NCBI GenBank assembly: GCA_017482205.1
Contig: JAFUNK010000013.1
Coordinates: 231,839 to 295,838 of the forward strand
Origin: Lachnospiraceae bacterium
GTDB lineage: Bacteria; Bacillota; Clostridia; Lachnospirales; Lachnospiraceae
Direction of reading: 5' to 3'
Length of the DNA: 64,000 nt
Below, piece by piece: positions 35,427 to 44,032 of the stretch (positions are counted from its first letter, which is position 1; the number at the start of each line of letters is the position of its first letter). The position numbers and the translations under genes were made by a program. Under the pieces are notes generated by a model. That model ran no database searches and was not told the origin of the DNA. It saw only the letters and a program-made list of their open reading frames with translations.

Positions 35427-36077
35427 TTATTCCAAAGTCCTTAAAATCTCCAAGCTCTTAAATTCTTTATCCATAAAACGCTTACGATACCGTTTGGCTA
35501 TCTGCTTTAATTCTGAAAAAACCTTGTCCTTTACCGTAAAGGTATAGAGTTTTTCTACGGTAGATGCCGCAATAAACTCCAATGCATAAATGGTGGACTC
35601 CTCCCATACAGTACCTTCCGGTGCTCCCGGAAATTCTCCGTTTACCGCTACCGCTTTAATTTCAAAAACACATCTTACAAATTCATGTGAAAAAGAGGGA
35701 TGCAAAAGAGCCCGCATACTTTGATATACGAGTTTTAACATCTCCCTTTCGTCATTGTTTTCTCTGGTATAATAATCTGCCACTTCCAGAAAATACATGC
35801 CGTAGTAGGCTCCTATGTAATCTTTTCTGAGTTCTTCAAAATACTGGCTGATATTAGCTTCTGCCACCGTATAGGAATTTCTTCCCTCATACAGCTTAAA
35901 CTGTCCAAAAGAAAAAGGGTTGGTCGCTGCCATAAACCGGTTTCCCGGTCTTCTTGCCCCTTTGGCAAATGCAGAAATCTTCCCTCTTTCCTTCGTCAAT
36001 ATACATACCCGCCTGTCATATTCACCGATAGGAATCTGGCTTATCACCATTCCCGTCACCATAATAAAATCCTGCAT
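35427..36077 (-). CDS. recO: DNA repair protein RecO
   Basis: A 216-aa recombination mediator that works with RecF and RecR to load RecA. The OB-fold N-terminus VTGMVISQIPIGEYDRRVCILTKERGKISAFAKGARRP (partly quoted) is diagnostic, followed by the helical domain (YIGAYYGMYFLEVADYYT). It lacks the cysteine zinc site seen in many RecO proteins and is somewhat short (usually about 240-255). GGGAG is 9 nt before the ATG, inside the preceding small gene. Order era-small ORF-recO matches Firmicutes. Confidence 0.92.
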   Translation of the reverse strand: MQDFIMVTGMVISQIPIGEYDRRVCILTKERGKISAFAKGARRPGNRFMAATNPFSFGQFKLYEGRNSYTVAEANISQYFEELRKDYIGAYYGMYFLEVADYYTRENNDEREMLKLVYQSMRALLHPSFSHEFVRCVFEIKAVAVNGEFPGAPEGTVWEESTIYALEFIAASTVEKLYTFTVKDKVFSELKQIAKRYRKRFMDKEFKSLEILRTLE

Positions 36078-36249
36078 ATGGGTATTCTCCCACAGAGCGT
36101 TCCCTCATACTGCTCTGTTCTTCTGTTTCACCGGGAACATGAAATGCCGCCGATGCTTTTTGGTTCTCTTCTACCTTTGCGGCATATGCCAGATAATCCT
36201 CCACACTGCCGCTTTTTGTAAATTGCTTCCAGTAACTTCCGTAGTTCAT
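36022..36249 (-). CDS. YqzL-like small protein upstream of recO
   Basis: A 75-aa protein whose N-terminus, YWKQFTKSGSVEDYLAY, matches the W-x-x-F-x-x-(T/S)GS-x-x-x-YL-x-Y pattern of YqzL, a small protein between era and recO in many Firmicutes. It has a good ribosome site (AAAGGGGG, 6 nt spacing). The C-terminal half is unlike YqzL and overlaps the first 56 nt of recO in another frame, which couples translation. The function of this family is not established. Its ribosome site lies in one arm of palindromic element copy 2. Confidence 0.7.
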   Translation of the reverse strand: MNYGSYWKQFTKSGSVEDYLAYAAKVEENQKASAAFHVPGETEEQSSMRERSVGEYPYAGFYYGDGNGDKPDSYR

Positions 36250-36254
36250 CCTGT

Positions 36255-36497
36255 GCCCCCTTTAGTGGTCTTAAAGGGTGTTGTGGGACGTTGGGTTGGC
36301 TATATCAATCGAAAAAGTTTTCTGGCACTGACCCTTGGAAGACGTCGGTGCTTAGCGAGGTAAAGGCGAAGTATTCGCCTTCGAGCTTAGCATCCGCTAC
36401 GTCTTTCATGGAGCGAGAGCGTGTCTGGGAAGAAACTTTTTCGATTGATATAGCCAATTCCAGTCTCAAAACACCTCTTTGTACACTAATAGGGTCT
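36255..36497 (+). repeat. Palindromic element, copy 2 (covarying core, unique arms)
   Basis: About 243 nt. The inner arms 36296-36320 and 36433-36457 are a perfect 25-bp inverted repeat; homology continues outward with gaps to about 36255 and 36497. The core 36330-36425 has GGAAGACGT pairing with ACGTCTTTC, CGGTGCT pairing with AGCATCCG, and an 8-bp apical hairpin AAGGCGAA/TTCGCCTT. GGAGCGAGAGCGTGTC sits on the 3' side with a GC-GAGA-GC mini-hairpin. The core matches copy 1 and copy 3, the arms do not. It separates the YqzL-like gene from era. Strand gives core orientation. Confidence 0.88.
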
Positions 36498-36540
36498 GCA
36501 ATTATTCTTTTTCTATTCGTTGCAAGTAAGCTACTTTTAA

Positions 36541-37452
36541 TTATTCATTCATATCATTTTCATTGTAACCGAAGTTCTTTAAAAGGAAATCACTGTCCCT
36601 CCAGTCCTTCTTTACCTTAACCCAAAGCTGTAAATTAGCCTGTTTTTCCAGCATATCTTCAATTTCGGGACGTGCCTGGGAACCGATTTTTTTAAGCATG
36701 GCTCCTCCTTTTCCGATAATAATACCCTTGTGGGAATCTCTCTCGCAGATAATAGTTGCTTCAATGTCTACGATATTCTTTTTAAACTTCATGCTTTCAA
36801 TGCTTACAGCCACACCATGGGGAATTTCTTCGGACAAAAGTCGTAATGCCTTTTCCCTGATTAATTCTGCCACAATCTGACGCATGGGCTGATCCGTTAC
36901 AGTATCCTCATCATAAAATGCAGGTCCGTAAGGAAGATATTTCATAATGCATTTTATCAGTTCTTCAATATTGTCTGCTTTTAAGGCAGACACCGGTACA
37001 ATCTCCGCAAAATCCAGTTCTTTTCTGTAAGTATCTATATACTCCAAAAGCTGATCCCTTTTTACGGTATCAATTTTGTTGATAACCAGTATAACCGGCG
37101 TATTGGTTTTCTTTAACTGCTCGATAATGTGGCGTTCTCCTGCTCCGATAAAATTGCTGGGCTCCACCAGCCAGAGAATTACATCTACCTCGTTAATGGT
37201 TCTCTGTGCCACGTTTACCATATAATCGCCCAGTTTGTTTTTGGCTTTATGAATACCGGGTGTATCCACAAACACAATCTGACCTTCCTCGGAGGTATAC
37301 ACGGTCTGTATACGGTTTCTGGTGGTCTGAGGCTTGTTGGATGTAATGGCAATCTTCTGCCCGATAATCCGATTCATCAAAGTAGATTTACCCACATTAG
37401 GTCTGCCGATTAAAGTAACAAACCCTGACTTAAACGCTGCATTTTCACTCAT
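36541..37452 (-). CDS. era: GTPase Era
   Basis: A 303-aa GTPase that binds 16S rRNA and aids 30S assembly. GTPase motifs: G1 GRPNVGKSTLMN, G2 around TRNRIQ, G3 DTPGIHKAKN, G4 INKIDT and G5 SALKADN. A C-terminal KH domain carries ICERDSHKGIIIGKGGAMLKKIG. GAGG lies 9 nt before the ATG. Its downstream partner recO lies beyond the palindromic element. Confidence 0.97.
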   Translation of the reverse strand: MSENAAFKSGFVTLIGRPNVGKSTLMNRIIGQKIAITSNKPQTTRNRIQTVYTSEEGQIVFVDTPGIHKAKNKLGDYMVNVAQRTINEVDVILWLVEPSNFIGAGERHIIEQLKKTNTPVILVINKIDTVKRDQLLEYIDTYRKELDFAEIVPVSALKADNIEELIKCIMKYLPYGPAFYDEDTVTDQPMRQIVAELIREKALRLLSEEIPHGVAVSIESMKFKKNIVDIEATIICERDSHKGIIIGKGGAMLKKIGSQARPEIEDMLEKQANLQLWVKVKKDWRDSDFLLKNFGYNENDMNE

Positions 37453-37490
37453 TTATCTTTTCCTCATTCTTTGTATTTGACTATGTGCGG

Positions 37491-38573
37491 CTATTTCTGC
37501 ACATCAGCCTTTTCATTTGCTGCCGTCTGCACTCCCTGCATGGGCGGTATTGAACCTGCATTTTCTCCTGCCTGAGTCTGCATCGTTCCCACTGGCATCA
37601 TGGGATACCCTGCTTTCTTATGCTTTGCATTGCCTTTTTTTACACAGAATAACACAATTCCTAAAATAAGCAATACAAAAACTGCTACAAGTATCAGATA
37701 CGGAATGGCAATAATAAAGCAGATAAAGAATTCCTTAAAGCCGATACCGATATTTTTAAGACTTTCCATAAAGCCCTGACTGATACGCTGCCATGTAGTC
37801 AGTTCCACTTCTTCTACGGGTGTCAGTTCCACCACTTCGGTAATACTTAAATACACGGTACTGTACTCAATCTGATTATCATAGGTACGAAGCTGGCTTT
37901 CCATACTTTCAATCTGGTAACGGATATCCGAAAGTCTGGATTCCAACACAATAATATCCTCAATACTCTGTGCCTGCTCCATCAATGCCAGCAGTCTCTC
38001 CTGTTCTGCCTCTAAAACTGCTTTGTGACTGTCCAAATCCACATAATCCAAGGTTACATCTTTTTCCTGCTCGGAGCGGTTGGTAATATTGCTGTTATCT
38101 TCCACCACTGTTAAAAAGCTGTCCAGATTGTCCTTGGGAATACGCAGTGTCAGGCTGCCGTTTCGGTTATTGCGATACCCTGTACCGGAATAAGAATATG
38201 TATAATAGCTGCTGCCGTTATAGATGTCCATGCTTTCCACATATCCACCCAGTTCTGCGGTCTTATTCTTTACATAAGAAAGCAGTTCGTCAAAATCCAT
38301 GGTTTCTACATCTAAGTGCACGGTACGGATTAGTTTCCTACCCGCACGTACACTTTCGCTACTACTTGCAGAACTGCTGCCGGCTTCACCGGGTGCACCG
38401 GGTGCCATTTCTCCTTCATAATAAATACCGTTGTCCATGGCACCTGCATCCATACCATTGCCATAATAAGACTCTGCTGAAGTCGTTTTATCAGAAGATG
38501 CCGAACCACATCCCGTCCAAACCAAGGCCAGTACCAATCCCAGTAACAATGTCTTTAGTTTCTTTCCTCTCAT
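37491..38573 (-). CDS. DUF4349 domain lipoprotein
   Basis: A 360-aa predicted lipoprotein (KTLLLGLVLALVWTGC). After a Ser/Gly-rich linker, the DUF4349 domain is recognisable from RKLIRTVHLDVETMDFDELL, SLTLRIPKDNLDSFL and VTLDYVDLDSHKAVLEAEQERLL; the middle forms a coiled coil (about 190-240). A membrane helix (FFICFIIAIPYLILVAVFVLLILGIV) precedes a short cytoplasmic tail. The role of DUF4349 proteins is unknown. The ATG at 38573 gives GGGAGG an 8-nt spacing; the ATG at 38579 would leave only 2. Confidence 0.9.
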   Translation of the reverse strand: MRGKKLKTLLLGLVLALVWTGCGSASSDKTTSAESYYGNGMDAGAMDNGIYYEGEMAPGAPGEAGSSSASSSESVRAGRKLIRTVHLDVETMDFDELLSYVKNKTAELGGYVESMDIYNGSSYYTYSYSGTGYRNNRNGSLTLRIPKDNLDSFLTVVEDNSNITNRSEQEKDVTLDYVDLDSHKAVLEAEQERLLALMEQAQSIEDIIVLESRLSDIRYQIESMESQLRTYDNQIEYSTVYLSITEVVELTPVEEVELTTWQRISQGFMESLKNIGIGFKEFFICFIIAIPYLILVAVFVLLILGIVLFCVKKGNAKHKKAGYPMMPVGTMQTQAGENAGSIPPMQGVQTAANEKADVQK

Positions 38574-38587
38574 ACACATTTCCTCCC

Positions 38588-41509
38588 TTAATTCACCAGA
38601 TTTTCAATCTTTTCAAACATCACTTTGTTTTCTTCGATTTTCTCTGCATTTCCCACTACGCAAAAAGCATCTTCCGCCATAAATGCCCGAATATGCTCTG
38701 CGGTCTTACGTAAATCCTCTGCGGTTGTCGCAAGCAGCTCATCTCTTTCTTTCTGCAAATCTGCATCGGTCAAATCGGTCATATAGCCGCTTAAAGAAAA
38801 CAGTCCTTTTGCCGCCGGTGTCATGGGCATATCCAAATCGCTGATAGCACCGATAATAAACTGGGTTATGGTTCTTTCATCAGTTTCAAAGGATGCTATA
38901 TAGTCTGCTGCCTTTTCATACACTTCTACCGTATTGTCCAGATTAGGATCTCTGTAAGATACAAAGTAACTGTCACCGGAACGTCCGAAGGAGCACATAC
39001 AACCGTAAGCACCGCCTTTGACACGCACCTGACTCCAAAGATAATCATATCCCATCATTACTTTTAACACTTTCAGTGTACCTGTATACGCAAGCCCTGC
39101 ATGCTTATAATTACCTGCTCTGCACACATACTGTACCTGTCCCGGAGTCTTGTAGCCTTCTTTTAGCTTTTCTAATGCCGGGTCAAAACATCCCTTTTCC
39201 ACCTTATCCGTATACAGTGCCTCTTTAAATGCCTTTACCGGTGCATTCAGCCCTTCCACGGCTTCGCTGCTGCCTACAAAATCTACTATCAGATTTTCGG
39301 GTCTGAAAATGACTTTTGCCAAAGCCTGTAATTTTCCTATCAGTGCATCTGCTTCTGCTTCAAAATTACCGTCCAGTTTTTCAATCAGTCTGTAGAATGC
39401 AATACCTGAAATCACCTCATTGATGGCTGCCGTCTTGGATACCCCTGCCATAGCCCTGTTCATGGCTACACTGTGTGAAGATGATGTCATCTGTGCCTGC
39501 ATACGGGACTTACCCTCTGCCAGAATTTCTTTCAAACGTTTCTTGTCCGTAAAATCAGAAGTCATAATGATTTCCTGCATCAGTTTCATTGCAGCCGGTA
39601 TATTTTCATATAACGCCTTTGCCTTTAACTCCAGCGTAACCCTGCACTTATCTTCCTCGATATAACTGCCGTATACATTGTTTACCGCAGCCATACCGCC
39701 GGTTACAATATTCATTTCATTAAACAAATCCGCAAAACCGTAATTGGCAGTATTTAAAAGCCCAAATGTACCGGTCAGTACCCCAATATAAGGGAATAAA
39801 TCCGCAGGTACGTCATCCAGCTTGAAAATCATGCGCAGATAACCGATACCGTTTGTAAACAAATCATGGTATAGCAAATCTGTGTCCCCAGTTTTACGCA
39901 TTTCATTCACAAAGGTAGCTGCTTCTTTCTTCATATCCCCTCTGGCAAGCAGGGGCAGTTTTGCCAGTTCTGCAGGGGCATTGGGTTCTTCCTGATAGGC
40001 TTTAAGTGCCGCAGTTTCAGTCACAATCTTATCAATTTCCTCTGCACTTAAAGAAGCCTTATAAGCCGCCAGCTTTTCTGCCAGTTCCTTATCCTTCTTT
40101 TCCGTCAGTCCCTTCTTGGGCAATAGGATTACCATTGCCTTGTGAGGATTTTCTATCAGATATTTTTGTACCAGTTCTTCAAAATAATTGCTATCTGCTT
40201 TTTTACGCAGTGCTTCGTAAGTAGCATTGGCTTCTACGTGGATAAACGGTGCACTGTCTTCATAAAGCCAGCTGTCCAGCATTTGCAGACCATACATCAG
40301 CCCCTTGGGGTAACGTCCGTAATCTGCTTCTCTGTACTTAAATTCGTAGTAATTTAAGGCTGCCTTTAACGCTTTTTTATCAAAACCTTTTTCTACAATC
40401 TTTGCCAATTCCTGATGAACGGTCTCCAAAAAGGCTTCTTCTTTGGACGCATCAATATTCTTGGCTACAATACTGAAAAAGGGCTGTTTGATACCGTTTT
40501 CATATCTGCCGTATACATCCGTACCAAGTCCGGCATCTAAAAGTGCCTGCTTTAAGGGGGCACCCGGTGCGGAGCAAAGTGCATAGTCCACAATCTGGAA
40601 TGCCACATAAAACTCTTTGTCCAAAGTATCTGCCACAGAAATATTATAGGCAAAGTATGCGTTATCCTCTTCTTTTTCATCTGCACCGATAGGGTATTCT
40701 CTTACCACCCGGTTCATTTTATCAAAGGCCGGCTGTAAAGTAACCTCAGAATTAACTTCTCTTGTCTCAAATCTTGATAAGTATTCCTCATCAATAAAAG
40801 CAAGTTGCTCTGCCATATCCATATTGCCGTAAAGATAGATATAACTGTTGGAGGGATGATAATATTCCTTGTGAAATTCCTTGAACTCTTCATAATCCAG
40901 TTCAGGAATCACCTCAGGGTCACCGCCGGATTCATGTCCATAGGTGGTATCAGGATATAAAGAACCCAGAATTTCTCTTTCCAACACATCATCAGGGGAC
41001 GAAAAAGCCCCTTTCATTTCGTTATATACTACACCGTTTAAGGTCAGGTCATCTTCCGCATTCTCCATCTCATAATGCCAGCCCTCCTGACGGAATATCT
41101 TCTCTTCATTGTGCATATTGGGATAAAATACCGCATCCAGATATACCGTCATCAGGTTTCTAAAATCCTTATCGTTACAGCTTGCAATGGGATATACAGT
41201 CTTGTCCGGATAAGTCATGGCATTTAAAAAAGTATTTAAAGAGCCCTTTACCAGTTCTACAAAAGGATCCTTTACCGGAAACTTCTCAGAGCCGCAAAGT
41301 ACGGAATGCTCTAAAATATGTGCTACACCTGTACTATTGGTGGGCGTGGTACGAAATCCGATATAAAACACCTTATTATCATCGTCATTGGAAAGCAGTG
41401 CCACTCTGGCACCTGTTTTTTTGTGACGCAGAATATAACTTTCCGAATTTAAATCCTCAATCCTTCTTTTTTCTATTACCTCATAACTTGTCAGTTCTTC
41501 TACTCTCAT
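38588..41509 (-). CDS. M16C insulinase-family metallopeptidase (PreP-like)
   Basis: A 973-aa zinc peptidase. The inverted zinc motif HxxEH is at residues 64-68 (HILEHSVLCGSEKFPVKDPF), followed by the second metal Glu in the NGVVYNEMKGAFSSPDDVL region. Length and the PVKDPFVELVKGSLNTFLNA block match the presequence-protease/falcilysin group (M16C), which degrades short peptides inside a closed chamber. No signal peptide, so cytoplasmic peptide turnover is likely. Only 14 nt separate it from the DUF4349 gene. Confidence 0.95.
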   Translation of the reverse strand: MRVEELTSYEVIEKRRIEDLNSESYILRHKKTGARVALLSNDDDNKVFYIGFRTTPTNSTGVAHILEHSVLCGSEKFPVKDPFVELVKGSLNTFLNAMTYPDKTVYPIASCNDKDFRNLMTVYLDAVFYPNMHNEEKIFRQEGWHYEMENAEDDLTLNGVVYNEMKGAFSSPDDVLEREILGSLYPDTTYGHESGGDPEVIPELDYEEFKEFHKEYYHPSNSYIYLYGNMDMAEQLAFIDEEYLSRFETREVNSEVTLQPAFDKMNRVVREYPIGADEKEEDNAYFAYNISVADTLDKEFYVAFQIVDYALCSAPGAPLKQALLDAGLGTDVYGRYENGIKQPFFSIVAKNIDASKEEAFLETVHQELAKIVEKGFDKKALKAALNYYEFKYREADYGRYPKGLMYGLQMLDSWLYEDSAPFIHVEANATYEALRKKADSNYFEELVQKYLIENPHKAMVILLPKKGLTEKKDKELAEKLAAYKASLSAEEIDKIVTETAALKAYQEEPNAPAELAKLPLLARGDMKKEAATFVNEMRKTGDTDLLYHDLFTNGIGYLRMIFKLDDVPADLFPYIGVLTGTFGLLNTANYGFADLFNEMNIVTGGMAAVNNVYGSYIEEDKCRVTLELKAKALYENIPAAMKLMQEIIMTSDFTDKKRLKEILAEGKSRMQAQMTSSSHSVAMNRAMAGVSKTAAINEVISGIAFYRLIEKLDGNFEAEADALIGKLQALAKVIFRPENLIVDFVGSSEAVEGLNAPVKAFKEALYTDKVEKGCFDPALEKLKEGYKTPGQVQYVCRAGNYKHAGLAYTGTLKVLKVMMGYDYLWSQVRVKGGAYGCMCSFGRSGDSYFVSYRDPNLDNTVEVYEKAADYIASFETDERTITQFIIGAISDLDMPMTPAAKGLFSLSGYMTDLTDADLQKERDELLATTAEDLRKTAEHIRAFMAEDAFCVVGNAEKIEENKVMFEKIENLVN

Positions 41510-41582
41510 ATTTCCCCTTCCTGTCCTTTTTAGGACATACCTTATTTTCTGACTATGTTCGTTGCCTTCTTATGCAATATTT

Positions 41583-42008
41583 TTATACATTTGCCATCAA
41601 CGCCAGCTTGGACAAACTGATTTCCTGTATCATAATACCCTGCTTTTCTTTTTCAGCAGGAGGAATCTTTACAAAATCCTGCAGCTTCATGGTCTGCGTG
41701 GCATAAACCTTCTTTACCTTACCGCTGAAGCCTTTCTTTTCCTCCAAAATACTGATTTTCACTTTGGTCTTCATTTGTAGATACGTTTGATAAGCGAATC
41801 CTTGTGGCTCCATATAAAAAAAATGGCTTTCCAAGGATAAATTTTCTCCATTCAATTCCTGTTTGATGTATCTGTTCACCAAAGATTTTATCTTAAAGGG
41901 TATTTCTTCTTCATTTGTCAGTTCCTCATAGGTATATCTGGCCCCCAGATAAATAGTGGAAACATCCTGCATTATATATTTGTAATCACGGTTCTCCATA
42001 TTAGTCAT
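41583..42008 (-). CDS. Conserved hypothetical protein
   Basis: A 141-aa soluble protein with no motif I can assign. It is rich in Glu, Lys and aromatic residues (YIMQDVSTIYLGARYTYEE). GAGGA lies 8 nt before the ATG at 42008, which overlaps the end of the sigma-like gene by 8 nt, so the two are coupled and may act together. Confidence 0.7.
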   Translation of the reverse strand: MTNMENRDYKYIMQDVSTIYLGARYTYEELTNEEEIPFKIKSLVNRYIKQELNGENLSLESHFFYMEPQGFAYQTYLQMKTKVKISILEEKKGFSGKVKKVYATQTMKLQDFVKIPPAEKEKQGIMIQEISLSKLALMANV

Positions 42009-42738
42009 TTTCCAAGTCCTCTATCTTACCGCCACTTAAGCGGATTGCTTCTTTAATGGCTTTTACAGAAAGCTTACTTTCTGCCGCCAGTTCCTCTACT
42101 GTCACCTTTCTGCCATAATCCTCTGCCAGTTCTCTTGCTGCATCTGCCACTTTATTGACTTTGTCTGCCATATGCTTATCTTTTTTGTCTGCTTCTGCAT
42201 TTTCCGCAATATACTCTTCCATGGCGTCCATCATCATTTTAATCAGTGCACCTTCTGCTTCCTTGGCATCGTTAAATGCTCCTAACATCTTAACACCCAT
42301 GGTCAGTGCCACATTGCCTTCACCGATTAAGTCCTCCAGATACACACCCTGTCCGGTATATAGCTTTGCCACATCTACAACCTCCGGCAAAAAGATACTA
42401 ATCAGCCTTTCCTGTGCTGTCTCTTCTCCTGCCATTGCCTGTAACAAAAAGGCTTCTTTTTGACCACCGGTTACTGTTTCTAATGCGGATAGTTCTTCTA
42501 AGTACATCTGCAAATAATCTTTTTCTTCACCGGTTAAGTTTTCCTCTGCATCCACCGGCTCTCCTACACCGATATTATGCTTCTTTAGATACTCATAAAC
42601 CATATCCAGTTTTTCTTTATCAAAATCAAACTCTGCAAAGGCTTCTTCTACCTGCTCCTTTGTCACGATATTTGCCTGCTTTTTGGCAGTATTCCGAAGT
42701 TCATGCAGTCTGTCCGCAAATAATATTTCTTTTTCCAT
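42001..42738 (-). CDS. Sigma-70-like protein lacking region 4
   Basis: A 245-aa protein. Residues 24-58 resemble sigma region 1.1 (VTKEQVEEAFAEFDFDKEK). Residues 108-150 resemble regions 2.1-2.2, the core polymerase contact (LPEVVDVAKLYTGQGVYLEDLIGEGN). Residues 208-240 resemble region 3 (GRKVTVEELAAESKLSVKAIKEA). The aromatic DNA-melting region 2.3-2.4 (WWIRQAI in true sigmas) is replaced by an Ala/Glu/Met-rich stretch, and region 4, which reads the -35, is absent. It therefore may bind RNA polymerase without directing promoter opening. Coupled to the 141-aa gene downstream. Confidence 0.78.
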   Translation of the reverse strand: MEKEILFADRLHELRNTAKKQANIVTKEQVEEAFAEFDFDKEKLDMVYEYLKKHNIGVGEPVDAEENLTGEEKDYLQMYLEELSALETVTGGQKEAFLLQAMAGEETAQERLISIFLPEVVDVAKLYTGQGVYLEDLIGEGNVALTMGVKMLGAFNDAKEAEGALIKMMMDAMEEYIAENAEADKKDKHMADKVNKVADAARELAEDYGRKVTVEELAAESKLSVKAIKEAIRLSGGKIEDLEND

Positions 42739-42811
42739 AATTGCCTCTTTCCATGGTTTTCTTTAATTTCCTATGCAATACTTTTCTTCTGTAAACTACG
42801 TCATATACCGC

Positions 42812-43723
42812 TTACTGCACATGAGTATGGGTAAACAGATGGTCCTGACAATACTCATAATTGCCGTTGCACTTGGAGCAATATCTGAATTCCAGTTCGG
42901 GGTTGGTCTCGTCCGTTCTGCCGCAGATTGCACACTTGTGGTGTGAATTGGCTCTTACACTTTGATTGACAGTCCTCTTGTACACCACCTGACGCTTCAC
43001 CTGTTTGGGACTGCGCAGTCTGGTTTTATTGGTTAGGAAAAATACAATAAAGTTTAAGAGCGATGACAAAAGTGCCGCTCTGTTAAAGATACTGCAATCC
43101 AATACTAACATACCACCCACAATCACCTGTGCCGGAGTAAAGAACTGCCATATTGCAATCACAGCATACACAATACCCATCCATTTCATCTTAACAGGTA
43201 CAATAAACATTACTAATACCTGCATATCCGGCAGAGTTGCCGACATGGCAAGAAAAATTGCCAGATTTATGTGTTCCGTACTGAAAAACAGCGAACCGGC
43301 GTTAAACACTAATGATGCGATGGCCGGGTCCGCCAGTCCCCAAGCCTCTCCGTAAAACAGATATACCAGTCCCATTGCCACAAAACTGCCGATAATGGTA
43401 AAAAAGATACCGGAAAACATATATACATTGAACCGGTATGTACCCCATATATGTTCCAATGTGGTTCCCAGACTCCAATAAAAGTACAACATGATAAAGG
43501 TCAGGAAAATATTGCCCGATGCCGGCGGCACAATAATCCATGTAATCAATCGCCAAACCTGTCCATGCAGTATTGCATAAGGATTTAAGGTCAGATAATA
43601 CATAAACTCACTGTTTATCAGTTGTATAATATATCCGGCCACATAGCAGATTATCAGCATGGTCGCCAGATGCGGTATTGCATACTTTCCGAACTTTTTC
43701 TCAAACTTACTCATTGGGCGCAT
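42812..43723 (-). CDS. Rhomboid-like membrane protein with C-terminal zinc-binding motif
   Basis: A 303-aa protein with six or so membrane helices laid out as in rhomboid/Derlin-like folds (YYLTLNPYAILHGQVWRLITWIIVPP; FYWSLGTTLEHIWGTYRFNVY, partly quoted). The GxSx serine motif of active rhomboid proteases is not present, so it is probably a non-proteolytic relative. The tail has CAICGRTD, CSKCNGNYEYC and QDHLFTHTH, a likely zinc ribbon. The ATG at 43723 follows GAGG at 11 nt. A promoter is at 43784-43812. Confidence 0.78.
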   Translation of the reverse strand: MRPMSKFEKKFGKYAIPHLATMLIICYVAGYIIQLINSEFMYYLTLNPYAILHGQVWRLITWIIVPPASGNIFLTFIMLYFYWSLGTTLEHIWGTYRFNVYMFSGIFFTIIGSFVAMGLVYLFYGEAWGLADPAIASLVFNAGSLFFSTEHINLAIFLAMSATLPDMQVLVMFIVPVKMKWMGIVYAVIAIWQFFTPAQVIVGGMLVLDCSIFNRAALLSSLLNFIVFFLTNKTRLRSPKQVKRQVVYKRTVNQSVRANSHHKCAICGRTDETNPELEFRYCSKCNGNYEYCQDHLFTHTHVQ

Positions 43724-43783
43724 AAAATAACTTACCTCGTTTTTCGTTTTTCTCTCATCATGCCGAAACAAACGGCTGCATAT

Positions 43784-43812
43784 ATTCTATCATTCCTGTT
43801 TTCCAAAGTAAA
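43784..43812 (-). promoter_or_regulatory. Promoter of the rhomboid-like gene
   Basis: TTTACT (43812-43807) and TGA-TAGAAT (-10 at 43789-43784) with 17-nt spacing; the TG makes it an extended -10. Confidence 0.6.
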
Positions 43813-43898
43813 CCAATCCACCCATTTTTCATTTAAAATTTGTGAAGATTTTAGAAAAATTTTCCAAACAGGACACAAAATCTTAACAGGTTGCCACG

Positions 43899-43927
43899 TT
43901 GCATTTTGTCGTTTTCTGTCGTATAAT
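43899..43927 (+). promoter_or_regulatory. Promoter of the activase gene
   Basis: TTGCAT (43899-43904) and TATAAT (43922-43927), 17 nt apart. The initiation zone is bracketed by inverted repeats: TGTCGTTT (from 43907) with AAACGACA (ending 43970), and CTTCGTATGC/GCATGAAG inside, which could be an operator or a leader hairpin. Confidence 0.78.
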
Positions 43928-44032
43928 AAACTTCGTATGCACTTTAGCATGAAGTTGTATCAAACGACATAACAGACTATTTTTTATACATAGAAAAAAT
44001 TTTAATGAAACAAAGAAAAAGGAATGAAACAC

